Below are positions 17,535 to 28,200 of a stretch of 64,000 nucleotides of DNA, piece after piece. Both the position numbers and the translations under genes were made by a program. The first letter of the stretch is position 1. Each line of letters opens with the position of its first letter. The stretch is taken from NCBI RefSeq assembly GCF_003651225.1, contig NZ_RCDB01000002.1:496001-560000 (forward strand). The letters are read 5' to 3'. Source of the DNA: Microbacterium telephonicum. Its GTDB lineage: Bacteria; Actinomycetota; Actinomycetes; Actinomycetales; Microbacteriaceae. The notes beneath the pieces were generated by a model. That model was not told where the DNA came from and searched no databases. It was given only the letters and a program-made list of their open reading frames with translations.

Positions 17535-17930
17535 TTACTCTGCCTCGGCGGCGTCGGCCTCGGGCGCCTCGGCCTTCTTCTCGGCCTTGGGCTTGACGAC
17601 CGACTTCTTGTCGGCGTCGGCGACGAACTCGACCTTGTCGGCCGCGGTCTTCACGGTCGAGGTCGCGTTCTTGTCGCCCTTGAAGCGACCCCAGTCACCG
17701 GTGAGCTTCAGCAGCGCGGTGACCTGCTCGGTCGGCTGGGCGCCGACGGAGAGCCAGTACTGCGCGCGCTCGGAGTCGACCTCGATGAACGAGGGCTCCT
17801 CGGTGGGGTGGTACTTGCCGATCTCCTCGATCACGCGACCGTCGCGCTTGGTGCGCGAGTCGGCGACGACGATGCGGTAGTAGGGCGCGCGGATCTTGCC
17901 GAGGCGCTTGAGACGGATCTTGACAGCCAC
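17535..17930 (-). CDS. rpsP: 30S ribosomal protein S16
   Basis: S16 is 131 aa and begins with a GTG at 17930: [22 protein letters not shown]. The start is fixed by AGGAG four to five bases upstream; an open frame running further upstream is spurious. The core is followed by a Lys/Ala/Glu-rich extension of about 35 residues, common in actinobacterial S16. It is the first gene of the rpsP-khpA-rimM operon. Confidence 0.96.
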   Translation of the reverse strand: MAVKIRLKRLGKIRAPYYRIVVADSRTKRDGRVIEEIGKYHPTEEPSFIEVDSERAQYWLSVGAQPTEQVTALLKLTGDWGRFKGDKNATSTVKTAADKVEFVADADKKSVVKPKAEKKAEAPEADAAEAE

Positions 17931-18117
17931 AATTCTCCTGAATGGTGTGAGTGGTAGAGACGAACGTCGCCTGGAGCGTGGGGTGCACACCCGGCGGAAG
18001 CTCTGAGGGTGGATGCGGCGCCGGATAGAGGGTCGAGCGCTGCGGTCCAACCATCAATTCTGCCAGATGATGACGGCGCTCGCGAACCGGCCGAGTACGG
18101 CGTGTCAGACTGTGCCC

Positions 18118-19272
18118 ATGACGGTGCCCTTCGCGACATCCGCCCGCTCGACGGTGGGCCTGGAGTGGGAGCTGATGCTCGCCGACACCGAGACGGGCGA
18201 CCTCGCCCCGCGCGCCCCGGAGCTGCTCGAGGCGCTGGGCGAAGACGCCGAGCACGAGCGGCACACGATCACCGGCGAACTGCTGACGAACACGATCGAG
18301 GTCACCAGCGGCATCGGCGACACGGTCGCGGCCGCCGTCGACGACATCGCGGACGCGATCGCGCAGGTGCGCGAGCTCGCCGACCCCCGCGGGATCGGCC
18401 TGCTGTGCGCCGGCAGCCACCCGTTCGCGCAGTGGTACGACCAGCAGGTCACCGACAAGACGCGGTATCACAAGCTCATCGAGCGCACCCAATGGTGGGG
18501 GCGCAACATGATGATCTGGGGCATCCACGTGCACGTCGGCGTCGACGACGTGACCAAGGTGCTGCCGATCGTCAACGCCCTCGCCGTCTATCTCCCCCAT
18601 CTGCAGGCGCTGTCGGCTTCTAGCCCGTTCTGGGCGGGCGAGCGCACCGGGTACGCGTCCAATCGCTCGCTCGTGTTCCAGCAGCTGCCCACGGCGGGAC
18701 TGCCGTGGCCTCTCACCGACTGGAGCCAGTACGAGGCGTACCTCGACGACATGGTGCGCACCGGGGTCATGGAGGATGCGACCGAGGTGCGGTGGGACAT
18801 CCGCCCGGCGCCGCGGTGGGGCACCGTCGAAGTGCGGGCGTGCGACGGCATGTCGACGCTCACCGAGCTCGCCGCCGTCGCCGCCCTCGTGCAATCCCTC
18901 GTGGAGCACTTCTCCCGCGAACTCGACGAAGGTCGGGAGCTGCCGACCGTGCAGCCGTGGTTCGTGCGCGAGAACAAGTGGCGTGCCGCCCGCTACGGCC
19001 TCGACGCGCGGGTGATCGTCGACCGCGCGGGCACGCAGCGCCCCGTCGTGGAGCACCTGCGGGAGACGATGGAGATGCTGGCGCCCGTAGCACAGGAGCT
19101 GCACTGCGCGCGGGAGTTCGCCGGCCTCGACACGATCCTCACCCAGGGCGCGAGCTACGCACGCCAGGTCGCCGTGGCGGATGCCGCCGAGGGCGACCTG
19201 CAGGCGGTCGTGCAGCATCTGCTGCGCGAGTTCCGGCAGGGGCCCGCGCGCACCGGGCCGCTCGAGGTCTGA
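18118..19272 (+). CDS. YbdK-type carboxylate-amine ligase (GCS2 family)
   Basis: This 384-aa protein of the glutamate-cysteine-ligase-2/YbdK family has the N-terminal STVGLEWELMLAD substrate/ATP region, IHVHVGVDD, and the C-terminal VRACDGMSTLTELAAVAAL. Characterised members ligate an amino acid to an amine using ATP; the physiological substrate is unclear. The start at ATG 18118 gives the normal N-terminus; sequence upstream to 18013 is open but atypical. It is divergent from rpsP with about 190 bp between them. Confidence 0.9.
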   Translation: MTVPFATSARSTVGLEWELMLADTETGDLAPRAPELLEALGEDAEHERHTITGELLTNTIEVTSGIGDTVAAAVDDIADAIAQVRELADPRGIGLLCAGSHPFAQWYDQQVTDKTRYHKLIERTQWWGRNMMIWGIHVHVGVDDVTKVLPIVNALAVYLPHLQALSASSPFWAGERTGYASNRSLVFQQLPTAGLPWPLTDWSQYEAYLDDMVRTGVMEDATEVRWDIRPAPRWGTVEVRACDGMSTLTELAAVAALVQSLVEHFSRELDEGRELPTVQPWFVRENKWRAARYGLDARVIVDRAGTQRPVVEHLRETMEMLAPVAQELHCAREFAGLDTILTQGASYARQVAVADAAEGDLQAVVQHLLREFRQGPARTGPLEV

Positions 19273-19297
19273 CGCGGCGCGGGGCTCGAGGCGGGCC

Positions 19298-20851
19298 TCA
19301 GCCCTTGCCGAACAGCTTCTGGATCTCGGCGAGGTCCGCCTCGGACGGGGGCTTCGCCCCGCCGCCGAGGCCGAATCCCGATCCCGTCGGAGCGGACGCT
19401 GCGGCGGGCAGTCCCGCGTTCTCGGCGGCGCGCTTGGCGGGATTGCCCGAGCGCGACCCGGTCTTGCTCTTCTGCTTGTTGCCGCGCTTGCTCGACGCGC
19501 CCGGCTTGCCACCCATCGGGCCCATGCCGGGGATCGAAGGGACCCCGCCGCGGGCGACGGTCTTCATCATCTTCGACGCCTGGTCGAAACGCTGCACGAG
19601 CTGGTTGACGTCGGTGACAGTCATGCCGGAGCCGCGCGCGATACGCAGGCGACGGGAGCCGTTGAGCACCTTGGGGTTGCGGCGCTCCCCCGGCGTCATC
19701 GAGCGGATGATCGCCTCGGTGCGGTCGATCTCGCGGTCGTCGAAGTCGTCGAGCTGCTGCTTCATCTGGCCCATGCCCGGGAGCATCCCGAGCATCTTCT
19801 TCATCGAGCCCATCTTCTTCATCTGCTGGAGCTGCTCGAGGAAGTCCTCGAGCGTGAACTGCTCCTTCGCGAGCTTCTCGGCGACCTTCATCGCCTCTTC
19901 CTCGTCGAAGGCCTGCTGGGCCTGCTCGATGAGGGTCAGGATGTCGCCGAGGTCGAGGATGCGGCTGGCCATGCGGTCCGGGTGGAACGCCTCGAGGTCG
20001 TCGAGGCCCTCACCGGTCGAGGCGAAGATGATGGGGCGGCCCGTCACGGATGCGACCGAGAGGGCTGCGCCGCCGCGGGCGTCGCCGTCGAGCTTGGAGA
20101 GCACGACACCTGTGAAGTCGACGCCGTCCTGGAAGGCCTTGGCGGTGTTGACGGCATCCTGACCGATCATCGCGTCGATGACGAACAGCACCTCGTCGGG
20201 GTTCGTCGCGGTGCGGATGTCGGCGGCCTGCTTCATGAGCTCGGCGTCCACACCGAGCCGGCCGGCGGTGTCGATGATGACGATGTCGTGCTGGTGACGG
20301 CGTGCGTGCTCGACGCCGTCCCGCGCGACCTGCACGGGGTTGCCGACGCCGTTGCCCGGCTCCGGCGCATAGATCGCGGCGCCGGCCTGCTGCGCGACCA
20401 CCTGCAGCTGGTTGACGGCATTGGGTCGCTGCAGGTCGCACGCGACGAGCAGGGGCGTGTGTCCGTCCTTCTCGAGCTGCTTGGCGAGCTTGCCGGCGAA
20501 CGTCGTCTTGCCCGAGCCCTGCAGACCGGCGAGCATGATGACGGTCGGCGGGTTCTTGGCGAACTGCAGGCGGCGCTGCTGGCCGCCGAGGATCGCGACG
20601 AGCTCCTCGTTGACGATCTGCACGACCTGCTGCGCGGGGTTGAGGGCGCGGTTCACCTCGTCGCCGAGGGCGCGTTCGCGCACCTTCGCGGTGAACTCCT
20701 TCACGACCGTCAGGGCGACGTCCGCATCCAGCAGCGCCCGTCGGATCTCGCGGACGGTGCCGTCCACGTCGGCCGGCGTGAGCTTGCCCTTCGTGCGGAG
20801 GTTGCGGAAGGTCTCTGTGAGCCGGTCGGAGAGGGTGCCGAAAGTCGCCAT
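19298..20851 (-). CDS. ffh: Signal recognition particle protein Ffh
   Basis: Ffh is the GTPase of SRP that targets nascent membrane proteins to FtsY. The 517-aa protein has the N domain, the G domain (GLQGSGKTTFAGKLAK, ACDLQRPNAV, DTAGRLGVD, SKLDGDARGG) and the Met-rich M domain (QMKKMGSMKKMLGMLPGMG, ERRNPKVLNGSRRLRIARGSG). The basic, Gly/Ala-rich C-tail is longer than in E. coli, as in other actinobacteria. Confidence 0.97.
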   Translation of the reverse strand: MATFGTLSDRLTETFRNLRTKGKLTPADVDGTVREIRRALLDADVALTVVKEFTAKVRERALGDEVNRALNPAQQVVQIVNEELVAILGGQQRRLQFAKNPPTVIMLAGLQGSGKTTFAGKLAKQLEKDGHTPLLVACDLQRPNAVNQLQVVAQQAGAAIYAPEPGNGVGNPVQVARDGVEHARRHQHDIVIIDTAGRLGVDAELMKQAADIRTATNPDEVLFVIDAMIGQDAVNTAKAFQDGVDFTGVVLSKLDGDARGGAALSVASVTGRPIIFASTGEGLDDLEAFHPDRMASRILDLGDILTLIEQAQQAFDEEEAMKVAEKLAKEQFTLEDFLEQLQQMKKMGSMKKMLGMLPGMGQMKQQLDDFDDREIDRTEAIIRSMTPGERRNPKVLNGSRRLRIARGSGMTVTDVNQLVQRFDQASKMMKTVARGGVPSIPGMGPMGGKPGASSKRGNKQKSKTGSRSGNPAKRAAENAGLPAAASAPTGSGFGLGGGAKPPSEADLAEIQKLFGKG

Positions 20852-20919
20852 GATCCCCCGATTCTACGCGAGCCGCGGCCGCGGGCCGGAGCCGCGCGGG
20901 AGGCGCCCTGCGGCGCGCC

Positions 20920-21939
20920 TCAGTGCGGGTCGAGTTCCTGGAACAGCGTGAGCTGCAGCCCCGCCGGCCCCCGCAGGCGCGCGTTGCGCGAGTTCCACGG
21001 CGTCACGCGCGGACGCGCCTCGACGTCGGCGCCGGCCTCGGCCAGCCGCGTCGCAGCGGCGTCGGCGTCGGCCACCTGGAACGCGAGGCGGATGCGGTCG
21101 CTCGGCGCGTCTCCGTCGGTCTCCACGCGATCGATGAACTCCACCTGGGCGGGGTTCGCGATCTCGAGCGTCGCCCGGCCCGCGGCGAGGATCGCGACGC
21201 GCGCGCCGCCGTCGGCCTCATACGCTTCGGCCTGCGGCATCCCCACGACGTCGCGATAGAAGGCGAGGGTCTGCTCGAATGCGGCTGCCTGCACGACGAC
21301 CCGCAACTGCGACACCTCGCCCTCGGCGGCCCCACCGATCGCGGTGGAAACGGCATCCGCGGCCCGATCGAGGAAGGGGGCGAGGGCGGTGCGCCCGGCG
21401 CCCTCCTGAGCCCACGCCTCGATCGCGGCGAGCACGGCGCCGCCCCACGCCGCCCCGACGACATCCGCGCGGATGCGGTCGGCGCCCGCGGCCCGGGCGT
21501 GCGCGGCGACGGCGCGCGCGATGCGTGCCCGCCGCACCGCCGCCTCCCGCTCGAGTTCGTCGACGATGCCCATCGCGGTGGCGTGGACGATGCCGAGCGC
21601 GAGCGGGTCCGGAGCGAAGTCCGCCCCGACGCCCGCGACGACGTCGCGGATCCGCGCGGCCACGGCCGCATCGCCACCCTCCACGGGGGCGGCATCGAGT
21701 GCGACGACGAGGGCCTCGATGCGCTCGTCGAGCCCCGCCCAGAGGATGTCGGACTTGGAGGCGAAGTAGTTGAAGAAGCTCGAGCGGCTCACGCCCGCGC
21801 GCGTCGTGATGTCGGCGACGGAGGTCGCGGCGAAGCCCCGCTCGAGGAACAGCTCGCTCGCCGCCTCGGCGAGGGTCTCGCGGGATGATGCGCGGGGCCT
21901 GCCGGCTCCGGGACGCACGGGGGGCGTGGTCATGACCAC
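20920..21939 (-). CDS. TetR-family regulator fused to a VOC (glyoxalase-like) domain
   Basis: This 339-aa chain has two parts. Residues 1-200 are a TetR regulator: [49 protein letters not shown], seen as consecutive short motifs, and a helical ligand domain. Residues 215-335 look like a VOC domain: [54 protein letters not shown]. The metal-ligand positions are not obvious, so the VOC part may bind ligand rather than catalyse. No frameshift lies between them. GTG 21939 or ATG 21933 can start. It is divergent from lipB by about 60 bp. Confidence 0.85.
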   Translation of the reverse strand: MVMTTPPVRPGAGRPRASSRETLAEAASELFLERGFAATSVADITTRAGVSRSSFFNYFASKSDILWAGLDERIEALVVALDAAPVEGGDAAVAARIRDVVAGVGADFAPDPLALGIVHATAMGIVDELEREAAVRRARIARAVAAHARAAGADRIRADVVGAAWGGAVLAAIEAWAQEGAGRTALAPFLDRAADAVSTAIGGAAEGEVSQLRVVVQAAAFEQTLAFYRDVVGMPQAEAYEADGGARVAILAAGRATLEIANPAQVEFIDRVETDGDAPSDRIRLAFQVADADAAATRLAEAGADVEARPRVTPWNSRNARLRGPAGLQLTLFQELDPH

Positions 21940-21999
21940 AGCCTACCGAGGGGTATTGTTGGACGCCGTACAGCAATCCGCGCGCCGAGAGGAAGTCGC

Positions 22000-22650
22000 A
22001 TGCTCGATGTCCGCACCGTGGGTCTCGCGCCCCGCTTCGTCCCGTATCAGGAGGGGTGGGCGCTGCAGCGCGAACTGCACGCCGAGATCGTCGCCGGCGA
22101 CCGCGACGACACCCTGCTGCTGATGGAGCACGAGCCCGTCTACACCGCCGGCGCACGCACCGCGCGGCACGAGCGTCCGGTCGACGGCACCCCGGTGGTC
22201 GACGTCGACCGCGGCGGGAAGATCACCTGGCACGGCCCGGGGCAGCTCGTGGGCTACCCGCTGCTGCGCCTTCCGGAGCCGATCGACGTGGTCGCGCATG
22301 TGCGGCGACTCGAGGCGGTGCTGATCGGCGTGCTGCGCGAGTGGGGAGTCGACGGCTACCGCGTCGAGGGACGCTCCGGCGTCTGGGTGCGCCGCCCCCT
22401 CTCCGAGGACAAGATCGCCGCGATCGGCGTCCGCGTTCAGCGCGGCGTGACGATGCACGGCTTCGCGCTCAACTGCGACAACTCCCTGCTGCCGTTCCGC
22501 TCGATCGTCCCGTGCGGCATCTCCGACGCCGGAGTGACGACGATCAGCGAAGTGGTGGGAGCCGACGTCTCCCCCGCCGACGTGCACGACGCCGTCGCCG
22601 AGGCCTTCCGCTCCGCGGCCACAACCCCCGACGCGGAGGTCGCGGCGTGA
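22000..22650 (+). CDS. lipB: Octanoyltransferase
   Basis: LipB transfers octanoate from octanoyl-ACP to lipoyl domains. The 216-aa enzyme shows [12 protein letters not shown], the substrate motif [17 protein letters not shown], the catalytic Lys region [24 protein letters not shown] and the acyl-Cys motif [13 protein letters not shown]. It is coupled to lipA by a GTGA overlap. Confidence 0.96.
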   Translation: MLDVRTVGLAPRFVPYQEGWALQRELHAEIVAGDRDDTLLLMEHEPVYTAGARTARHERPVDGTPVVDVDRGGKITWHGPGQLVGYPLLRLPEPIDVVAHVRRLEAVLIGVLREWGVDGYRVEGRSGVWVRRPLSEDKIAAIGVRVQRGVTMHGFALNCDNSLLPFRSIVPCGISDAGVTTISEVVGADVSPADVHDAVAEAFRSAATTPDAEVAA

Positions 22651-23669
22651 GCGCGTGCGGCACGGGGCCGGCATCCGCCCCCGCGGCGGCGCCCGACGGA
22701 CGCCGCCTGCTGCGGCTGGAGGTGCGCAACGCGCAGACGCCGATCGAGCGCAAGCCGGAGTGGATCAAGACGCGGGCGAAGATGGGGCCGGAGTACCAGG
22801 CGCTGCACTCGCTGGTGAAGACCGAGCAGCTGCACACGGTCTGCCAGGAAGCCGGCTGCCCCAACATCTACGAGTGCTGGGAGGACCGGGAAGCCACCTT
22901 CCTCATCGGCGGCTCGCAGTGCACGCGCCGCTGCGACTTCTGCCAGATCGACACCGGCAAGCCGGCGGACTACGACATCGACGAGCCGCGCCGCGTCGCC
23001 GAGAGCGTGCAGCGGATGCAGCTGCGCTACGCGACGGTCACGTGCGTCGCGCGTGACGACCTGCCCGACGGCGGCGCCTGGCTCAACGCCGAGACCGTGC
23101 GCAAGATCCACGAGATCAACCCCGGGACCGGCGTCGAGCTGCTGGCGACGGACTTCAACGGCGAACCGCGGCTGTTGGACGAGGTGTTCGCGGCCCGCCC
23201 CGAGGTGTTCGCTCACAACGTCGAGACGGTGCCGCGCATCTTCAAGCGCATCCGGCCCGCGTTCCGGTACGAGCGCTCGCTCGACGTGCTGACGCAGGCC
23301 CGCGCGGCGGGCCTCATCACGAAGTCGAACCTCATCCTCGGCATGGGCGAAGAGCCGGAGGAGGTCGTGCAGGCGCTGCGCGACCTGCACGAGGCGGGCA
23401 CCGACATCATCACGATCACGCAGTATCTGCGGCCGACACCACGCCACCTGCCGGTGGCGCGCTGGGTGAAGCCCGCCGAGTTCGTCGAGTTCAAGGAGGA
23501 GGCCGAGCGCATCGGGTTCCTCGGCGTGCTCGCGGGGCCCCTCGTGCGCTCGTCGTACCGTGCCGGCCGCCTGTGGGCGCAGTCGATGATCTCGAAGGGC
23601 CGGGAGATCCCGCCCCACCTGTCCCACCTCGGCGACTCCGTCACCCAGGGCTTCGCGCAGGCGGTCTGA
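22647..23669 (+). CDS. lipA: Lipoyl synthase
   Basis: This radical-SAM enzyme inserts two sulfurs into octanoyl domains. In the 340-aa protein the auxiliary cluster ligands are C66, C71 and C77 ([15 protein letters not shown]) and the radical-SAM ligands are C92, C96 and C99 (CTRRCDFC). The C-terminal RSSYRAGRL carries the Ser ligand typical of LipA. The GTG start at 22647 overlaps the lipB stop; open frame further upstream belongs to a lipB shadow. Confidence 0.97.
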   Translation: MSACGTGPASAPAAAPDGRRLLRLEVRNAQTPIERKPEWIKTRAKMGPEYQALHSLVKTEQLHTVCQEAGCPNIYECWEDREATFLIGGSQCTRRCDFCQIDTGKPADYDIDEPRRVAESVQRMQLRYATVTCVARDDLPDGGAWLNAETVRKIHEINPGTGVELLATDFNGEPRLLDEVFAARPEVFAHNVETVPRIFKRIRPAFRYERSLDVLTQARAAGLITKSNLILGMGEEPEEVVQALRDLHEAGTDIITITQYLRPTPRHLPVARWVKPAEFVEFKEEAERIGFLGVLAGPLVRSSYRAGRLWAQSMISKGREIPPHLSHLGDSVTQGFAQAV

Positions 23670-23769
23670 AAAGCGGGCGGCGGCCCGGCGTTCGGCAGAC
23701 GGAATCGGCGACCTGGGACGCTCGCGAGTCGCCGCTCGTGACTGGTGAGCGAAGACGCCCCGCCTGCCG

Positions 23770-24270
23770 CTACTCGGCGCTGGTGACGGAGAGGACCGCG
23801 CCCTCGGAGTCGAGGTTCACGAGCAGCACGTCGTCGGTGGCGTCGCGGTCGAGGGCGTATTCGAGTACGGCGAACGGGTCGCTGCCGCCGTGCTCGTCGG
23901 CGAGGATCGTGACCGACACGAGCTCCAGCGAGCGGATGACGTCGATGTGCACGTCGCCGGAGATGTCGACGAGCATGTCTTCGAGCTCCTCGCCGAGCAG
24001 CTCCTGCTGCTGCAGGATGTACTCGGTCACCTCGCTCGTGCGGTCGTCGAGCTCGGAGACCATGGCCCCGCGGGCGCGGAGGTCGATCGACTCCAGCCCC
24101 GAGATCATCGCCGCCGCGACGTCGAGCGCGTCGGCCGACACGTCGTCCTGGTCGGGCGCGGTGAGGTCCACCGTGACGCGCTGGTCACCGAGGTCGACGA
24201 CCTCGGTCCAGAAGATCGATCCGTCCGGTCCCGACGCCAGCACCCCGAAGTAGTCGTGCTCGATGGCCAT
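23770..24270 (-). CDS. DUF2004-like protein
   Basis: A 166-aa acidic protein beginning MAIEHDYFGVL at ATG 24270. It has a FGVL...GSIFWTEVVDLGDQRVTVDL beta-rich N-terminus and a long acidic helix (EYILQQQELLGEELEDML). It resembles DUF2004 proteins, whose function is not known. It follows ftsY on the same strand after a short repeat-containing frame. Confidence 0.7.
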   Translation of the reverse strand: MAIEHDYFGVLASGPDGSIFWTEVVDLGDQRVTVDLTAPDQDDVSADALDVAAAMISGLESIDLRARGAMVSELDDRTSEVTEYILQQQELLGEELEDMLVDISGDVHIDVIRSLELVSVTILADEHGGSDPFAVLEYALDRDATDDVLLVNLDSEGAVLSVTSAE

Positions 24271-24274
24271 GGCC

Positions 24275-24370
24275 CTATGCAACCACCCTCGCCGTGTCGC
24301 GTCCACCTGCGCCTGCGTGCATGAAAGAACCTGCGCCTGCGTGCATGGAGGAACCTGCGCCTGCGTGCAT
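24275..24370 (-). CDS. Possible 31-aa repeat peptide coupled to ftsY
   Basis: The ftsY stop overlaps an ATG (TGATG at 24372-24368). The frame encodes MHAGAGSSMHAGAGSFMHAGAG plus nine residues (the run given here in pieces: MHAGAGSS, MHAGAGSF, MHAGAG) and ends with TAG at 24275, five bases before the next gene. The overlap is typical of translational coupling, but the peptide is a direct readout of a 24-bp tandem repeat and has no known relative. It may be non-coding. Confidence 0.3.
   Translation of the reverse strand: MHAGAGSSMHAGAGSFMHAGAGGRDTARVVA
24305..24370 (-). repeat. 24-bp tandem repeat, 2.75 copies
   Basis: The minus-strand unit starts ATGCACGCAGGCGCAGGT and is followed by a six-base variable part (TCCTCC, TCTTTC). 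Copies lie at 24370-24347, 24346-24323 and 24322-24305. The invariant 18-base core is identical in all three. The unit length is a multiple of three, so the frame is kept. Confidence 0.9.
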
Positions 24371-25242
24371 CAGTCGACCAGCGCGGCCGCGAACACGTGC
24401 GGCGTGAAACCGGTGAGGTCGCCGATGCCCTCGCCCTGCCCGAGCAGTTTGACGGGGATGCCGGTGCGCTCCTGCACGGCCAGCACGAAACCGCCCTTCG
24501 CAGAGCCGTCGAGCTTGGTGATCACGAGCCCTGTGACGCCCGCGTGCTGCAGGAACGCCTCGGCCTGCATGACGCCGTTCTGTCCCGTCGTCGCGTCGAG
24601 CACGAGCAGCACCTCACTGATGGGCGCCTGCTTCTCGATGACCCGGCGGATCTTCGTGAGCTCGTCCATGAGTCCGCCCTTGGTGTGGAGGCGGCCGGCG
24701 GTGTCGACGAGCACGATCTCGGTGCCGTGCTGCTTCGCGTAGTCGATCGTCTGGAACGCGACGGATGCCGGATCCTGACCCTCCTGCTGCGGACGCACGA
24801 TCGTGGCGCCACCGCGCTCGGCCCACGTCGCGAGCTGGTCAACGGCGGCGGCGCGGAACGTGTCGGCGGCGCCGACGACCACCGAGCGGCCGTAGCGCTG
24901 CAGGAACTTCGCGAACTTGCCGATCGTCGTGGTCTTGCCGACCCCGTTGACGCCGACGACGAGCACGACGGCGGGGCGTTCGGTGAGACGGAGGGTCGTG
25001 TCGAACTTCGCGAAGTGCTCCTCGAGCGTCTCCTTCAGCATCCGCTGCAGGTCGCGCGGGTCGGTCGTACGGTAGCGCTCGACCTTTTCACGCAGCTCCT
25101 CGACGATGCGCTCGGTGATGTCCGGGCCGAAGTCGGCGGTGATGAGCGCCGTCTCGAGGTCGTCCCAGGTCGTCTCGTCGATCGTGGGTTTGACGAACAT
25201 GCCGCGCAGCGCACGACCGAGCGACCAGGACTTCTCCGCCAT
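24370..25242 (-). CDS. ftsY: SRP receptor FtsY
   Basis: FtsY docks SRP-ribosome complexes at the membrane. The 290-aa protein consists of the NG domain only: GVNGVGKTTTIGKFAKFLQ, ADTFRAAAVDQL, DTAGRLHTKGGLMDEL and TKLDGSAKGG. There is no acidic or transmembrane A domain, so the basic N-terminus (MAEKSWSLGRALRGMF) presumably binds lipid. It lies 49 bp downstream of smc. Confidence 0.96.
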   Translation of the reverse strand: MAEKSWSLGRALRGMFVKPTIDETTWDDLETALITADFGPDITERIVEELREKVERYRTTDPRDLQRMLKETLEEHFAKFDTTLRLTERPAVVLVVGVNGVGKTTTIGKFAKFLQRYGRSVVVGAADTFRAAAVDQLATWAERGGATIVRPQQEGQDPASVAFQTIDYAKQHGTEIVLVDTAGRLHTKGGLMDELTKIRRVIEKQAPISEVLLVLDATTGQNGVMQAEAFLQHAGVTGLVITKLDGSAKGGFVLAVQERTGIPVKLLGQGEGIGDLTGFTPHVFAAALVD

Positions 25243-25291
25243 GACTCCAGCCTAGGTCAGAACGCGGGTGCGACCGCGGCGCGAACGGCGT

Positions 25292-28200
25292 TCAGACGGC
25301 GGCGCGTTCGCGCACGCGCTGCCCCACCACCGCGGAGACGCCGTCCTGGCGCATCGAGACGCCGTACAGCGCGTCGGCGATCTCCATCGTGCGCTTCTGG
25401 TGGGTGATGACGATGAGCTGGCTCGAGGCGCGCAGCTGCTCGAACACGCCGAGCAGGCGTCCGAGGTTCGCGTCGTCGAGCGCCGCCTCCACCTCGTCGA
25501 GAATGTAGAACGGGCTCGGCCGCGCCTTGAAGATGGCGGTCAGCAACGCCACGGCCGCCAGCGACCGCTCGCCGCCCGACAGCAGCGACAGCCGCTCGAT
25601 CTTCTTTCCGACCGGACGCACGGCCACCTCGATGCCGGTGGTGAGCGGGTTGTCGGGGTCGGTGAGCGAGATCGACCCGGTGCCGCCGGGGAAGAGGATC
25701 GGGAAGACCTCGTGGAAGGCGGTCTTGGTGTCTTCGAACGCGGCGAGGAAGATCACCTGCATCCGCTCGTCGAGTTCGTCGATGATCGTGAGCAGGTCGG
25801 TGCGCGTCTGGGTGAGATCGGCCAGTTGCTCGGTGAGGAACGCGTGCCGCTGCTCGAGCGCGGCGAACTCCTCGAGCGCGAGCGGGTTCACCCTGCCGAG
25901 CTGGCCGAGCTTGCGTTCGGCGTCCTGCAGGCGGCGCCGCTGCGCGACCCGGTCGAAGGGGGTGACCTCCGCGCCCTCGGACTCGCCGGGGATCGGCTGG
26001 TCGGGACCATATTCCGAAACGAGAATGTTCTCGTCGAGGCTCAGCTCGCTCGCGACGCGTTCGAGCAGACTCGTGACGTGCAGACGCTTCTCGTGCATCT
26101 GCAGTTCGAGTCCGTGGACGCTCTCTGTCAGCCGCGCGAGTCGCTCGCGCACTGCGGCGTCCTGAGCGCGCAGCTGCGTCAGCTCATCGGTGACCGCCGT
26201 GCGCGCCTGTTCGGCCAGTTGCAGCTCCACGCGCCCCTGAGTGACCGAGCGGTCGACGGACGACAGCACGGCGGGGAGGCGGTCCGCGACCTCTTCGGCG
26301 AGGGCGCGCTGGGCGCGGCGGATCACCGCGCGCCGCGCCGCCTCCTCCGCGGCGGCGCGCTCCCGCTCGCGTTGCCGCTCGAGCTGGGCGACGCGCGCCT
26401 CGCCGGCGCGCACGCGCTCCTTGAGCGTCTCGACGTCGAGTCGGGAGCGCATCTCGCCGTCGCGCGCCGCTTCGAGCGCATCGAGCAGCCCGTCACGCGC
26501 CGACGCGTCGAGGATGGGACGCGGCGCGGCGTGCGCCCGCTCGTACGCATCGCCGGCGGTGCGGGCCGCCGTCTCGGCGTCGGCGACCGCCGACTGCGCC
26601 TGCGCGAGCCCCGCCTCCACGCGTTCGCACTCGGCGACGGCCGCCTCGTGGCGGACCGTCGCGCGGTTCACCTGCTCGGAGTGCGCGGCGAGGGCGGCGT
26701 CGTGCTCACGCAGGGTCTGCAACGTCGTCTTGGTGCGCCCCCGCGCCTCGTTCCAGGTCGCCTGCGCCTCGGCCAGCGCCTCGCGCAGCGAGTCGGCGAC
26801 GACCACGATCTCGGACAGGCGCACCTCGGCCGCGTCGCGCTCGGCGGCGAGTTCCAGCCGGGAGCGCCCGGCGCCCGAACCCGCGTGCACGGTGTGCGCC
26901 GTGAGCGTCTCGCCCGCCCGCGTCACGACGATGGCGCCGGCAGGGATGGCCGGCATCACGGCACGCGCGGCGGCCAGGTCGGCCACGATGTGCACCGTGC
27001 CGAGCACGGCGCGCAGACCGTCCGGCGCGGTGACGACGTCGAGGGCGGGCACGGTGCCCGGGACGTCGGCGGGCGCGGCGGGCACGCCCGCGGCGACGGC
27101 GATGTCGACGGCACCGAGGTCGGCATCCGCCGCGGCGACGGCGAGTTCGAGAGCCGCATCGGCGTCGTCGACCAGCACCCCCTCGGCGAGCGAGCCCAGG
27201 GCCGCGGCGATCGCCGCCTCGTAGCCGGGGGTCACCTTGACGGCATCGCCGACGAGGCCGCGGATCCCCCGGCCGCCGCGCTCGATGAACGCGGCGGCGG
27301 CATTGCGCACGTCGAGCGCGCGCCGCAGGGTCGCCGTCTGCGCGGTGAGCGACTCGAGCTCCCGCTCGGCTGCGTGCAGACGCTCCCGCAGGGCTCCCAC
27401 GCTCGTCTCGGCCTCGGACGCGTCCCGCTGCGCCCGCTCGTACGCGGCGGCGTGCTCGGCCGACGAGCTCTCGGGGATCAGATCGGGATCGACTCCGGCC
27501 AGCACCTCGGCGGCCTCGGCGCGGCGCGTGACGGCCGCATCCAGGGCGCGCTGCTGACGCTCGACGGCGGTGCGCACCGCCTCGAGGCGCGAGGCCGCGG
27601 CGTCCGCCGCGCCGCGCAGCGTCGTCAGCCGCATGTCGTGCTCGGAGACCAACGCGCTCTGAGCGGCGATGTCCACATCGAGGGCGTCGAGTTCGGCGCG
27701 CGCGCGGATGACGTCCCGTGCCGCCGCCGCGGCGGCATCCTGGGCATCGCCGAGCCCGCCGGCGATCTCGTCGATCTCGGCGCGCGCCTCGTCGATCGCC
27801 GACTGGCTGACCGTCGCGACCTCGAGCGCGAGCTGACCGTCGTCCTCCAGGAGCGCCAGCCGCTGGGTCGCCAGTGTCGACAGGCCCCGCAGCCGCTCCT
27901 GCACCTGCTCGAGCGCGAACGCGGTCGCACGTGCGCGGTCGACCGCCTCGGAGCGCTGACGCGTCTCGAGATCGTCGATGCGGAGCTTCAATTGGTCGGC
28001 CTGATCCTGCAGCACGACGCGCTCGGTGTGACGCTCCTGCTCGTTGCGGGCGTGGTCGGCGAGCTGGGTGCGCAGCGCCACGAGGTCGTCGGCGTAGAGG
28101 CGCGCTTTCGCGTCGCGGACGACGGCCGCGATCGTCGCCGCCTCCCGGGCGATCTCGGCCTGCTTGCCGAGGGGCTTGAGCTGGCGGCGCAGCTCGCCGG

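Noticed and set aside
23670..23769. Possible small RNA or gene between lipA and the DUF2004 gene
   Set aside because: Only 100 bp, no promoter, hairpin or frame of note.
24305..24370. CRISPR-like array
   Set aside because: Units are contiguous 24-bp repeats without spacers, and no cas genes are present.
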